The notes under the pieces: generated by a model | Told to the model about the DNA's origin: nothing | The model's database searches: none | What the model saw: the letters and a program-made list of their open reading frames with translations, nothing else | Source of the DNA: Mauremys mutica | Taxonomy: Eukaryota > Chordata > Testudines > Geoemydidae | Assembly: GCF_020497125.1 (NCBI RefSeq) | Contig: NC_059075.1 | Span: 41,080,003-41,144,002, forward strand | Reading direction: 5' to 3' | DNA length: 64,000 nt | Part shown: positions 35,881 through 47,404 of the stretch, in pieces | How positions within the stretch are numbered: position 1 is the first letter of the stretch | Layout: the number at the start of each line of letters is the position of its first letter | Translations under genes and position numbers: made by a program

Positions 35881-36559
35881 GGTTCTAAAGTTTTACATTG
35901 TTTTATTTTTTAATGCAGTTATTTTTTGTACATAATTCTACATTTGTAAGTTCAACTTTCATTATAAAGAGATTGCACCATGGTACTTGTATTAGGTGAA
36001 TTGAAATATACTATTTCTTTTGTTTTTTACAGTGCAAATATTTGTAATAAAAATAAATATAAAGTGAGCACTGTACGCTTTATATTCTGTAATGTAATTG
36101 AAATAAATATATTTGAACATGTAGAAAACATCCAAAAATATTTAAATAAATGGTATTCTATTATTGTTTAACAGTTCGATTAATCGCGATTAATTTTTTT
36201 AATCGCTTGACAGCCCTAGTACTAATAAATCTATCAATGTACTGGTCACTGTCTGTTTATGTTTCTGTAACACTCATGATCATCACTGGCCTAATGGGCC
36301 CCTCGCTATCCCAGAAGAGGCTGTACTGTCTTCTGTCACTTTTGAAGAGCTTGTCCAGAAATTCTAACCTGATCTTCATGAGCAAATCAGTTCTATCCAC
36401 AGAGGGGGCCTTTCCAATGGGAATGTTCTTCCCTCAAAGGAGTTTCACCATTGTTATAGTTATTGTCCTTAGTCCTTCATACCTTCCAGGTGCTTTACAA
36501 ACATTAACTAGTTCAGCATCACAATACTCCTGTGCAGTAGGTAGATAAATATTGTAATG

Positions 36560-37270
36560 ATCCTGCTGGCTCACTATGAGTACCTTACCCCCAGTGCAGC
36601 TGGGCTGGAGGGAAAGAGCCAGGAGAGGGTGCTATATTAACCATTTCTACAACCAGCCAGCAGTAAAGGGCTCGATAATCCCTGCATCACAGGAAATAGG
36701 CTATTCGAAGGTCACAGGGGACTGGCTCAGGAGAGACCCAGGGGTTGCATGTGAGCAGCAAGACAGAGGCTGCCGCCTGGGAACTGGCTACTGAGGGAAG
36801 ACCAGGTAGCAGGCAGCCTGAGAGTAGGGAGTGTAAGGCTGAGAGCTGGGCTGGCACAAGGCCAGCAGCTGCTACGGCAAGTTAGAGGGCAGCAGTCTGA
36901 GCACAGGGGGCATGGGACAACTAGGGTGTCAGGAGAATAGTGCGTTCAGGCCCCAGTGACATAATGCACAAAAGAACTGTGCTCTGGCTGGTGGAGGTGC
37001 TTCACTGCCTCTAGGAGAGGGGTGGACTGGAGGGTGTATCCCTGGCTTGCATGAGGCCTGAGGTATCCACTGGCTACTGTTACCTTTATATTCCTGGGTA
37101 GGACTGCCCCCGGGGTTGATATTGGATTGGCCTGTGCTGAAACTGTTAAAGTAATTGTGCCAAGGGTCTTTGTACTTTTTGGTTTCTGGCAGCCCTAGTA
37201 AAGTAATCCCCCTGACTTGGAATGTGTTTCTGGGCACCCGGTGAGGGCTACAGCTTGTAGAATCCACATG
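36560..37270. other. Possible interspersed repeat, unassigned
   Basis: Phrases such as AAAGTAATTGTGCCAAGGGT and TGGCAGCCCTAGTAAAGTA look familiar from repeated turtle DNA, possibly LTR-type, but no termini or coding part were found. No gene recognised. Confidence 0.3.
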
Positions 37271-37284
37271 CCACAGCAGTCACC

Positions 37285-37470
37285 GCAGCACCCTGCAGTG
37301 GAATCAGTTACAGTATTTGTATCTCCATTGTACAGATGGAGAAATTGAGACACAGAGGAGGGAAGTACCTTGCATAAGGCCATGCAGCAAGTCAGTGTCA
37401 GAGCGCCGATTAGAATTCAGGATTTCTGGTTAAAATTCTAAGCTCAGGGCACTACATTACACTGTGTCTC
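37285..37470 (-). repeat. MIR-type SINE remnant, - orientation
   Basis: The reverse-complement MIR core is readable: TTGTACAGATGGAGAAATTG, then AAGGCCATGCAGCAAGTCAG, ending in CACTACATTACACTGTGTCT. Confidence 0.75.
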
Positions 37471-37933
37471 ATTTCTTATTGCAACACTTGCAACAATAGA
37501 TCAATCCAGCCTGACAGGGCTGCGGGATTCCTCTTTCCACTGTTCTTTCTGGCCAGCACCACAGAGGGGTGAGTAAATCACATCTTCAAACCCTACAACC
37601 ATCTAGTTTGGAAGAGTAACATAATCTGGTAGTTCACTGTTAAATCCTCTGTTAAACTGAACAGAAGGTTGGATGCTCATGTATCAGCCAGGTAGGAGGG
37701 ACTCTGCAGTTAACCATAGAATAATCACTCAGGCAGAAGTATTGTCTATAATCCATTTACAGTAAACAGTTATTCAAAGAGGTCTCCAGAAGCTAGGTGT
37801 GGATTTAATTGGCTTGATGTCTCATCCACCAAAGAGTGCTGCAAATCTCTTCCCAAGACATCAACCCCTGTCATACTCAGGTTATGAAAGGCCACATAAA
37901 GTGATGAAACGAAGCAAAAGTTTGTAGAGATCT

Positions 37934-38023
37934 GGGACCAAATTCAGGCCTGGTGTAATTGGTGCAAATCTATTTGTTGTTAGTAGGAATTGCACCTGTT
38001 TACATAGAGTTGAATTTGGTCCC
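37934..38023. mobile_element. Small palindromic MITE (90 bp)
   Basis: The left arm GGGACCAAATTCA pairs with the right arm TGAATTTGGTCCC, and the inner blocks GGTGCAAAT and ATTGCACC also oppose each other. It is non-coding. Confidence 0.72.
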
Positions 38024-38405
38024 CTATGCTTTAGTATCAGTCTCCCTATCAGTGAGGTTTTATCCAGGTTCAGTTCAGTAGCTTCATTGGCCAATAGCAA
38101 ACTTCTCATCTAGAGCTCTTTAAAGAGGTCTGTGTGAGGGACACTGTGCTTCAGATCTGTACAAAGCCTGATGCTGGAGTCCATCCGGTGTGGCAATTCC
38201 TCCTTTCCCTTGGTTACTTGGTATGTGGAAGTTTGGGATTAGCTGATAGGAGTGGAGCCAGCTGTGGGAAACTGTTCTTTTCTGTATGGCTCTGGTGTGT
38301 AATTGTACCAAAGCCTAGCTGCATTGCTCATCAGATCTCTCACTGTTTCGATCACCGAATCACAGAACTTAGAAACGGAAAAACGATCTTTTAGATCTTC
38401 TAATC

Positions 38406-38551
38406 CATGGGTTCTCAGTCTGGGGATTGTGACCCAATAGATGTCAGGAGGCTGAGTACCCTGCCTTTCCCATATTGTTATGAGGGAGGAGGGATTCCCA
38501 GCTACATAGAAGGGGGAGTTGTCCCAGTATGGTAAAGGTTTAGAACCGCTG
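38406..38551. mobile_element. hAT MITE nested in CR1 (146 bp)
   Basis: The ends are CATGGGTTCTCAG and TTTAGAACCGCTG, of the common GGTTCTCAA type. Flanks TTCTAATC (38398-38405) and ATCTAATC (38552-38559) match at 7 of 8 with a central TA. Confidence 0.82.
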
Positions 38552-38607
38552 ATCTAATCGATTTCCCAGCCAATGAATGATTGTTGCTTGTTGTAAATTT
38601 AGTAGGG

Positions 38608-39436
38608 CAGGGGCGGGCAAACTTTTTGGCCTGAGGGCCACATTGGGTTTCCAAAATTGTATGGAGGGCTGGTTAGGGTGTGTCTCCATAAACAGCCAGG
38701 CGTGGCCTGGCCCCCACCTCCTATCTCACCGGCCCCCTGCTTCTCGCCCCCTGACGGCTCCCCCAGGACTCCTGCCCCATCCAACCCCCTGTTCCTGACA
38801 GCCCCCCCGGGACACCTACCCCATCCACCACCCCCTGTTCCCTGTCCCCTGACCACCCCCGGGGACCCCGCACCCGATGCCCTCTGATGCCCCATTCAAC
38901 CCCCCCTCTCATTCCTGACTTGCCCCCTGGGACCTTTGCCCCATCCAACCACCCCTTCTCCTTGTCCCCTGACTGTCCCCGGAACTCCTGCCCCTGACTG
39001 CCCCCCACTGCCCCATCCAACCTCCCCTCTCCTTCGTGACTGCCCCCCCTGGAACCCCTGCCCCCATTCAACCCCCCTTTTCCCCACCCTCTGACTGCCC
39101 GACTCCTATCCACAACCCCGCCCCCTGACCACCCTCCCCCCAACTCCCCTGCCCTCTAGCCAACCCCCCCGCTCCCTGCTCCCTTACCATGTTGCCTGGA
39201 GCACCGGTGGCTGGTGACACTACAGCCATGCTGCCCAGTGCACTGGGTCAGGCCACAGCTCAGCAACTGCGCTTCCCGGCCACCCAGAGCATTGCACTGG
39301 TGGCACAGTGAGCTGAGGTTGTGGGGGACGGGGGAGAGGGGCCAGGGACTAGCCTCCCGGGCCAGGAGCTCAGGGGCCGGGCAGGAGGGTCCCGCGGGCT
39401 GGATGTGGCCTGTGGGCCGTAGTTTGCCCACCTCTG
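38608..39436. mobile_element. hAT MITE nested in CR1 (829 bp), C-rich core
   Basis: The ends are CAGGGGCGGGCAAACTTTTT and AGTTTGCCCACCTCTG. Flanks TAGTAGGG (38600-38607) and TACTAGGG (39437-39444) match at 7 of 8 with a central TA. The core (about 38740-39180) is a degenerate array of CCCCATCCAACC-type units, so frames through it are meaningless. Confidence 0.9.
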
Positions 39437-39599
39437 TACTAGGGCTTTGTCCAATCTCATTGTAAATGCCTCAAACAATGGGCTTCCAGCACTTCCCTTG
39501 GGAGATGATGCCACAGCCTAAGAGAGTTCACCAGAAACATATTCTTAGAGCAAGTTGAACTAACTCTGGATTCATTATTTCGTATCTCTAAGCCAGCAG

Positions 39600-40512
39600 G
39601 TAAGAGTTGATTCTGGGCTGAAGCCCAGCCCCTTCCTAAAACCTATGACCTGGAAATGCTACACACTTCATTTTTGCCAATATTTCCCTCTGGTCTGATA
39701 TTTTCCCCCTTCCATGAGATGACAGAATGGCAAAATATTTTGGGGAAAGTGAGCATATCCTGTCTGGGCAGGAGAGAAGAGGTTATCTGTGCCCATCTAT
39801 ATTCTGTCTATCATCATGATAGCCGAGTGCCTCACAAACCAATGTAGTAACACCAGAAGGTCTCTGTATCTCTCTCTTTGTGTATTTCATAAGGAGGTTT
39901 TCTGTGTGTGGTTTTTATATACTGCAGAGTATGACTGCCGTCTTACCCATTACAGCACTCTCTGTCCCGGAGGGCCAAGACCAGCTTTTAAAATCAACTC
40001 GATGGAGATATTCATGCTGGCTGTGTTTAATATTTGGCATGAGCCCATTTCCTGACTGTGACTTGTGCAGTGTCCACTGGCGGGGGCTGTGGGGAGTTTT
40101 AACTAAACAAGCAGCACCATCTATGGGCTTCACCTGGGATTTCAAACAGTCGATTTTAAAATCCCAAAGAGGGGTGCCTCTTTCTATTTTCATTTTCCAT
40201 GTTCCAAGCAATGGGTCTCTCTCCCCTAATCCATCTCACTACCACGGAGTCTTTCCAGATATTTAACCTGTATTTTCCCTTCCTAATATCATCCTATTTC
40301 TTCTAGTTATACTTTCTAGGTCCACTCTAAATAATTAATCTCTCTCCTTAATGTTTGCGCTCTTCTAATCCTTCTGGATTTATGTCCCTCCTTTAATCCC
40401 TAATGTAACTGTTTCCGTAATACTGAGGAGTTGGGATAAAGTAATATGTACAAGCAGCACATAGACTGGTTTTATTAATTTTCCCAGCTACCTTTATCCC
40501 TCAAAAACCTTC
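39600..40512. other. Gene-free spacer, nothing recognised
   Basis: A 128-codon + strand frame at 39880-40266 overlaps a - strand frame and has no recognisable domain. No repeats recognised. Confidence 0.4.
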
Positions 40513-40520
40513 CTATAGGC

Positions 40521-40718
40521 CAGGGATTGGCAACCTTTGGCTACGCCATGCAGCCTGTCAGGGAAATCTGCTGGTGGGCCGGGCCGGTTTGTTTACCTGC
40601 ACCATCTGCAGGTTCAGCCGATCACAGCTCCCACTGGCCATGGTTCGCTGTTCCAGGCCAATGAGGGCTGCGGGAAGTGGCGGCAAGCACATTCATGTGC
40701 CAAAGTTGCCGATCCCTG
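40521..40718. mobile_element. hAT MITE (198 bp)
   Basis: The ends are CAGGGATTGGCAACCTTTGG and AAAGTTGCCGATCCCTG. Flanks CTATAGGC (40513-40520) and TTATAGGA (40719-40726) match at 6 of 8 with a central TA. The interior has CAGCTCCCACTGGCC and a CCAAT-containing block like 47138-47180. Confidence 0.85.
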
Positions 40719-41644
40719 TTATAGGATGAGGCCTAGGGTTGGGGAAAAAATGAAAAATAACAAGAGTTCCCCCTTTCTCCAGAGTATCTGAAACACAGAG
40801 TTCCTGATAGCAATACAATGAATCTAGCTTGGGCTTGCTCACAGGGGTAATAAGGATGTTATTTGTTTGTTTTAAATTAAACAGGTGTGATGGCTCCTGT
40901 GTTCAGTCATCAGCTACTGTAAAACACTAAGAGGCTTTTTCTGTTTGCCTGATGCAAATTTTCTGCTTCACTAAATGCTTCCAAACTCTCCCTGGCAGGG
41001 CACACCCCTCTCAGTGAATAGCACAGACTTGAGACCTGTCTATAACCTTGTTGGGGGACCTGGCTACCACACAGTTAGAGTTGGACAGCCCAGGACTTTA
41101 GGACAGGTCAGAGACATACTTAAGATCCTGTCTACGTTGCAAAATGGATCTGTGCTTTAGCAGTGTTGGGGAATTCTGACCCTTAGCATATTTGCACTTG
41201 CAGTGTGGACATGCTCTTGGTCTCTCATTAGTTCACATGCAGATTAAACAATGTTTAGGCACCAGAAATTATTTTAAAATGGTCAAAAGGGTGCCCATCC
41301 TCAGGAAGACTCAGAAAGAGATAGTCATCTATTCTATATTCACGCTGAAACTGAGGAGATCCCTGTCCCCTAGCATCAAAGACCCAAGTGGCTCATTCAG
41401 GGGAGACAGCATTACAAGATCTGTGTGTGCCTCTCCACTTACCTCTCCATCCAACACATATGGGAATACTGATGTTATGACATTGCATTCCCTCAGACAG
41501 AAACACAGGATTGCACATCTCAGGGGACAGGGAAGCAGGAGCCCTGCTCTGGGAATTTTGCCACCAGAGATCCTGGAAATAGACTACCAAGACCATACAA
41601 CTAAGGGAAACAGGCTCAGCTGCCTCAAAAATTCCAAAACTGAA

Positions 41645-41766
41645 GGCCTGATTCTGCCACTCTTACTTCTACTGAGCAGCACTTTAATTTGTCCCATTAA
41701 AGCAAATGGGTTTAATTGCAGAATAAGATGATATTCAACCTAAGTAAGGGCAGCAGAATCAGGCCC
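41645..41766. mobile_element. Small palindromic MITE (122 bp)
   Basis: The left end GGCCTGATTCTGCCACTC is mirrored by the right end GCAGCAGAATCAGGCCC. It is non-coding. The flanks show no clear duplication. Confidence 0.75.
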
Positions 41767-42019
41767 TGGATTCCCTAGATAGCACTTACTTTCTTTTCCC
41801 AGAGTCCTGCTGAGACTGGTGAATTCATTACACAAAGCACTCAGACACTATTGTTTTTCAGACACAAAAATAAGCATGGAGTACAATGTTCATCTTACTG
41901 CCACTGATCACACTTACTGCCTTGTCATTATGGGTTGTGTTCTCTTCAATGCTCACTAGTTTATCTGAGTTATGCCTGATGAATGTTTGTGTGGAAAATC
42001 CCCAAGTAGAGCCAGGTCG

Positions 42020-42465
42020 TTACAGGAAGTGGTGCTGATGACTGTAAGTAGCAATATTGCCCCTGAGTCAGTACTGAAACATTGCCAAGCCTGGCAGCTA
42101 GGGAGTGCTTTGTGGTGGGAGTTACTTGGCTTCAGATGAGAGGTTAACTTGAAGTCCTAATTGCTTGTTACCTTAAATCCTAAATCACTTGTGCACTTTT
42201 CAAAAAAGTTAGTAGATTAATCTTTGTGTTCTGCCCAAATTTCAATTTGGGTAGCTATACTCAGCCTTCCTAAATTCCCCTGTAGCTTTAATTACTTAAT
42301 GGTGCTATGACAATTTACACCAGCTGAGGATTCCTCCCACCTTCCCCAATTCTTCATTTCCAGTCTTAAATCATTGTATCTTTGTATGCTGTTAAACAGC
42401 TGCCATGTTCTACCCCAGAGGTGGCAGCCCTTTGGTAATGAAGGAAGTGATCCCTGCATAGGTTT
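42020..42465 (+). repeat. Copy of the dispersed L2/CR1-like repeat
   Basis: It begins near GAGTCAGTACTGAAAC, related to the 12180-12600 units, and ends with TTAAACAGCTGCC, CCCCAGAGGTGGC and AAGTGATCCCTG, shared with 5815-5935. Confidence 0.55.
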
Positions 42466-42469
42466 GGGA

Positions 42470-44335
42470 GCCTTTAAGATGGCAGAAGTTATATAATGTA
42501 AGATATTTAGTCTAACATATGTTCAGTTAGAATCACTGATATATGCACTGTTTAGCAGATATATATAACATAAGCATGTGCAGTACTCACATATATAATA
42601 ATAATATTTTACATTTCAACAGCACTCAAAGTAGTTTACAAACTTATATTCCTACACCACCATTGAAATACAGTCAATCTCTAGGGTAGAGAGTGACAGC
42701 CAGGAGAAACTAGAAGCAACAAGCATTATCCCACAGGACACATTGCAGCAGCAGTCTATTTTATAGCACTGGTTTAGAAATTTGTTCTGTTCTCCATGGT
42801 GAAATGTGTTATATTTCATATCGGACTTCACTCCTTCCCAGACTGAGAGGTTTCTTTCTCTAGGGAGCAGCAATTTCTTCAAGGAAGAGCCCCAGGGAAA
42901 CAGCAAAAGGAAAGGAACATTTTATCTTTAGCAACTGGTCATTTCCATTTTGGAGGCAGCAAAAGAAGAACCATCTGTTGGGCAGTGAATATTCAACACA
43001 TGAGCAGTGACTCGATTATGAATATGAGAACGTGTTATTGTTATATATTATTTATAGGGTGCCCTAGATGTGCATGACACTTAAAAATTCTTGGGCTGTA
43101 CGATATAAATTCAATCAAGAATGCAACACAAAATAGCAACAGACCACCATGGTACATGGGTGTGAGGATGTGGGGGCGGCAGCAGTAAACATAAGTAGGA
43201 GTGGACAGCTCTTGGAGATGGTGATTGTTCCTGTTGACAGGAGGTTGTTTGAGCTGATCACTTTCACACATTCTTTGCTGTTTATGTAGGTTTTTAATCT
43301 GCTCCTGTAATTAATATTTACATTTATTATTTTACATTCTATACTCACTGAAGTGCTCTGTTCCTGCAGAACTCTACACGGAAATGACCAAGCATTAAAG
43401 GAACATTAACCAGCTACTGGCTCTAACTACAATATTCTTCCATGAGCAGTGGGACTGCTGCCTTCTCAGAAGCTTTTAATGCCCAAAAGCTTTAAAAGAA
43501 TCAGTTTTAAACAAAATAATTCACAGAAATCAAATTGATGTGGTTAGGCACCTTTGCTGTTAGCCTTCATGGGCTTTAGTTCAGATACTATGATAAATTC
43601 TTGTTGAGTTCACTGGGAGCTGGATCAGGTCCTAAATGAACCTACCTGAGGTGCATAGAGCCTGAAAGATGCTGAGCTCCCTCAAGTCGCAGTGAAGAAA
43701 ATCAGAATTGGGGGCATTTCACACTTTGCAGAAGGTGCTCAGAACTTTGCAGGATTTAGCCTTTGGTTATGTTCTCTGCTGTTGGCCTCTTTTTGATTTG
43801 CCCCCACTCTCTTTTGCAGGGCTGCTTGAGAATTTTCTCTTATAGACCTTCCTGCCTGGGCTTTCAGCCATCTGTTTGCAACTAAGTTAAGGCATGGGCA
43901 CCTTTCCCTTCATGTGGGGCTCCTTTTCCACCTGTCTCCATGGGAGATTTTCCTTCCAATATTTTCTATTTTAAGCAGATATTTATTGGCTTGCTGAAGT
44001 TTATTTGATCATAGAAAGTTGGTGTTTCCCAACATCAGCAGCCGGCAGCAAATGAGTCAAATCTTAATTTCTGTAACAGCTTTCATGACAAAAAAGAGCA
44101 CATGCTAAATTGTTACTTGGTACATTTCTTTTAAACAGGCCTGATATTTCCTTGCTCTATCTAGCTACCTAACCAGGCACTTACATGGCCTTCACCAACA
44201 CAGTATCCAAACACCCCTCATTACTTAAACTATGACACTAGTCTTTTGCTCTTTCTTTTCTGCCACCAAAAATGGGCTTAGGGCATTTCTTGAAGATGAA
44301 TGACTGAGCGAATTAGGGTACTATTATGGGAAAGT
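42470..44335. other. Gene-free stretch, nothing recognised
   Basis: AT-rich sequence without recognised gene or repeat, apart from a possible old-repeat piece near 42600-42660. Confidence 0.4.
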
Positions 44336-44338
44336 CTG

Positions 44339-44636
44339 AGGGCTAGTCTACACTTACCGTCCGGGTCGACGCGGTTAGTTCGACTTCTCGGAGTTCGAAC
44401 TATCGCGTCTGATCTAGACGCGATAGTTCGAACTCCGGAAGCGCCGCGGTCGACTCCGGTACTCCACCACTGCAAAAGGCGGTGGCGGAGTCGACCTTGG
44501 AGCCGCGGACTTCGATCCCGCGGCGTCTGGACGGGTAAGTAGTTCGAACTAGGGTACTTCGAGTTCAGCTACGCTATTCACGTAGCTGAACTTGCGTACC
44601 CTAGTTCGACCCCCGCCCTTAGTGTAGACCTGCCCT
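44339..44636. mobile_element. Multi-hairpin MITE (298 bp)
   Basis: The outer ends AGGGCTAGTCTACAC and GTGTAGACCTGCCCT are inverted. Inside, 44389-44410 and 44416-44437 form a perfect 22-bp stem around a GATCT loop. 44545-44557 pairs with 44596-44608, and 44563-44573 with 44581-44591, around CTATTCA. A middle stem joins GTCGACTCCG with CGGAGTCGAC and CCGCGG with CCGCGG. The sequence CTGAG sits at both edges (44336-44340 and 44635-44639). It is CpG-rich in an AT-rich setting and has no coding capacity. Confidence 0.9.
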
Positions 44637-44639
44637 GAG

Positions 44640-46745
44640 TGAAGAGATGGGACTTATATTTGACTCTGAATGTGACAAGGCTAGTGGCCATTCTTATTTC
44701 TTGTGGCAAGAGTTCCAAGTTCTTGGTCTGGCTCCTGTGAAGTTTCCATCTCCTGTGGTCACAAGCCTTCCCCTATTAGTCCGCAGCAACATCATTAAGT
44801 GAAGTGTTGTGGGAGGTCCTTGGTTGCCGCAGGATAGACAGTTTCTCAGGTAGCCAGGTCCAATTTCATATGGGGCTTTGCAAATCAAGACAGCTAATAT
44901 TTTTAAATTTGATTTGGCTTGTGTACACTAGGTGCAAAGTCCTGTTCAAAATCATGTTAGTTAAAATGTGATAGTGAATACATTTTTAAACACAATCACT
45001 TTTCCTTATCTAGATCTGACTTTAGAGTTCATGCTTCTTGGTCCATTTGATTTTTGGCTTTTCTAATGAGAATGAGAACATCCTGATCTTCTGCATAAAT
45101 TAGTATTTAGACACTTCTTTAAAAGGAGATTTAGCCTGATAGACTCAGATCACCCAAAGAGCCATTACAGCCTGTTCTGTAAATCTTTATAAATTCACAG
45201 ATTATTGACCCTTTTTTGCCTTGCTCAATCTGCTAAGTGTTATAAATCCATGTGCTAAAGTTCCTTAGGACACTGTCACTGGATAAGGTTAGCACAAGCA
45301 GGTGTGAAAGAATATGGTTCTAAATGAAAAGTAACTGTTTTTTCATTTTCCTTTCCCCCTATTTACTACATGGATTAATGGCCTGAATATGTCTGACATA
45401 CAAAGACATGTCTGAAATAAGAATGTGTCTTTAGGTAGCAAACTTTCCAGTTAGACACCTTAAAACTAGCCCAGACTGATTTTTGGCATGCGACAAAGTG
45501 TGAAAACATAATGTGTTCCCTCATAGATATATTATATGCCAAATTTTAGCCCACAGCGTATTTTTACAGCTGAGTTATAAGCCCTGGAAAAGACAAGACA
45601 TAATGAGACATCAACAAATAAACAAACCAGACAAAAGCTTGGCCCACACAGATGGGAACATGCTGCTGTCATTTAGTGTATTTCCACATTAAAGCTAATG
45701 ATGGAGGAGGAGGATGAAGATTGGCTGGATCAGGGAACTACCTATACTTCATTTTCAATCTCTAGGCCACAGATTCAAATCCAGAACAAGTCTGATAGTA
45801 TCAGAAAGTCATCACCTTCTATCAACTGTTTAATAGCCCTAATGTGAGCAAGTTGATCTCTGTCCTTTCCCTTATTGACAGGTGTCCTCATCACTAAAGC
45901 CACCAGCACAATTTGCACAGCATGACTGGCAACCTAGGTCAAAAAACAGGAACATAATGTTATGTTCCCAAGTTCATCCCACCTGCCTTTCAATACTGCC
46001 CAATGGCCAGCAGCTCTCAATTATAGACAGGAGCTTAATTTTAGTCTCTGATTTTAGGAAGTCTTGGCCCTTGTTGACAATTTCAGTAGAGTAGCTAAGG
46101 ACTGAACAAGGCCCTGGTACTGAATTCCCCTCTGCCCCATAATGTTGGTGCCCCCATCAATGCAGGTTTGATGTCTCTTGGTGAGTGGTGTGGGGTAATC
46201 TTGCCATTCTGATACCCATTCTTTACTTTATTTCATGGCTAAACAGAAGACATCAGGTTTTGTCTGCCACATTTGATTAGCATTCAATCTTACCTAACAC
46301 AACAAAACAGAAAACCCTCCAGATATTATGGATGTCCAGATTTTGAAAAGTAATTGACTGGAAAAAAAGCAACTGGAAAGATATAAGGTTTATTCGGACC
46401 TTAAGTGAAAATTTGAAACAAGCACCACTGAACATACTACAGATGGGATCCATTTCATCCAAACTATAGAATCAAATAACATGTATTAAATTACTCACTT
46501 TTGTGAAATATAACCAATGGGCTGTCTCCTGAATGCAAACCTAATAGGACTGTTTGAAGCTATGCACATTTTTATTGGAAAAATATAAAAGAAAACATAA
46601 TTTGGGCTGTGATTTAGTGAGAGTTCACTGATGACCTCTGTTAGATGTGAAGCCAGAGAGCAAGAAACATGGAATAGACTGGCACTGCATTTTATTTTGC
46701 TTAACATGGGCCAAGCATAGTGGATTGGATGTCTCAGGGAACAGA
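44640..46745. other. Gene-free stretch, nothing recognised
   Basis: About 2.1 kb of AT-rich sequence without a recognisable gene or repeat. Confidence 0.4.
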
Positions 46746-46753
46746 CTATAGAG

Positions 46754-47404
46754 CAGTGGTGGGCAAATGTTTTGGCCCAAAGGCCACATCTGGGTATGGA
46801 AATTGTATGGCAAGCCATGAATGCTCAAGCAATTGGGGGTTGGGGTGCAGGAAGGGTTGAGGGCTCCAGCTGTGGGTGCAGGCTCTGGAGTGGGACCAGA
46901 AATGAGAAGTTCAGGGTGCAGGAGGGGGCTCTGGACTGGGTCCAAGGGGTTCAGAGGGTGGGAGAGAGATCAGGGCTGGGGCAGGGGGGTTGGGGCATGG
47001 GGGTGGGGTTGCAGGCTCTAGGCGGTGCTTACATCAAGCGGCTCCTGGAAGCAGCAGCATGTCCCCCTTTCTGGCTTCTATGCAGGGGCACAGCTCTGGG
47101 CAGCTCTGCGTGCTGCCCCATCTGCAGGTGCCACTCCCGCAGCTCCCATTGGCCACGATTCCCGGCCAATGGGAGCTGCGGGGGTGGCACTTGCAGTGGG
47201 GGCAGCATGTGGAACCCCCTGGCTGCCCCTACACATAGGAGTGGACGGGGAACATGCTGCTGCTGCTTCCAGGAGCCGCGCGGAGCTACAGCATGTGCAG
47301 AGCAGGCAAGCTCCCAATCCCGCTCCCCGGCAGAAGCTCAAGGGCCGGATTAAAATGTCTGAAGGGCTGGATGCGGCCCCTGGACTCTAGTTTCCCCACC
47401 CCTG
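46754..47404. mobile_element. hAT MITE with perfect 8-bp TSD (651 bp)
   Basis: A perfect CTATAGAG duplication lies at 46746-46753 and 47405-47412, with a central TA. The ends are CAGTGGTGGGCAAATGTTTT and TAGTTTCCCCACCCCTG. A perfect 17-bp inverted repeat at 47138-47154 and 47164-47180 contains a CCAAT sequence on each strand. Frames of up to 193 codons cross the element because it is GC-rich. Confidence 0.93.

Larger units (their letters stand above)
33195..36218. mobile_element. Snap-back hAT element with perfect TSD, interrupted
   Basis: A perfect GTACTAAT duplication flanks it at 33187-33194 and 36219-36226. The ends are TAGGGCTGTCAA and TTGACAGCCCTA. The inverted arms are long, about 33195-33564 against 35896-36218; both carry ATATTTTTGGATG, AGCGTACAGTGCTCAC and TGCAATCTCTTTAT in mirrored order. 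T at TSD position 2 and A at position 7 fit Ac-type hAT target preference. The 2.3-kb centre is filled with a CR1 LINE fragment and LTR-like sequence, so the original element was probably shorter. No hAT transposase frame is present. Confidence 0.92.
38347..39560 (-). mobile_element. CR1/L3-type LINE tail split by two MITEs
   Basis: Three pieces make one reverse-oriented CR1-like 3' region: 38347-38405 (AATCACAGAACTTAGAAACG), 38552-38607 and 39437-39560 (CACTTCCCTTGGGAGATGAT). The two gaps are hAT elements with their own target duplications. No coding part remains. Confidence 0.7.

Noticed and set aside
38896..39143. Gly-rich - strand frames
   Set aside because: They are translations of the degenerate C-rich array inside the MITE at 38608-39436.
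41192..41731. 179-codon + strand frame
   Set aside because: It runs into a palindromic MITE at 41645-41766 and has no recognisable domain.
46772..47390. Overlapping frames of up to 193 codons
   Set aside because: All lie inside a GC-rich hAT MITE with a perfect target duplication.
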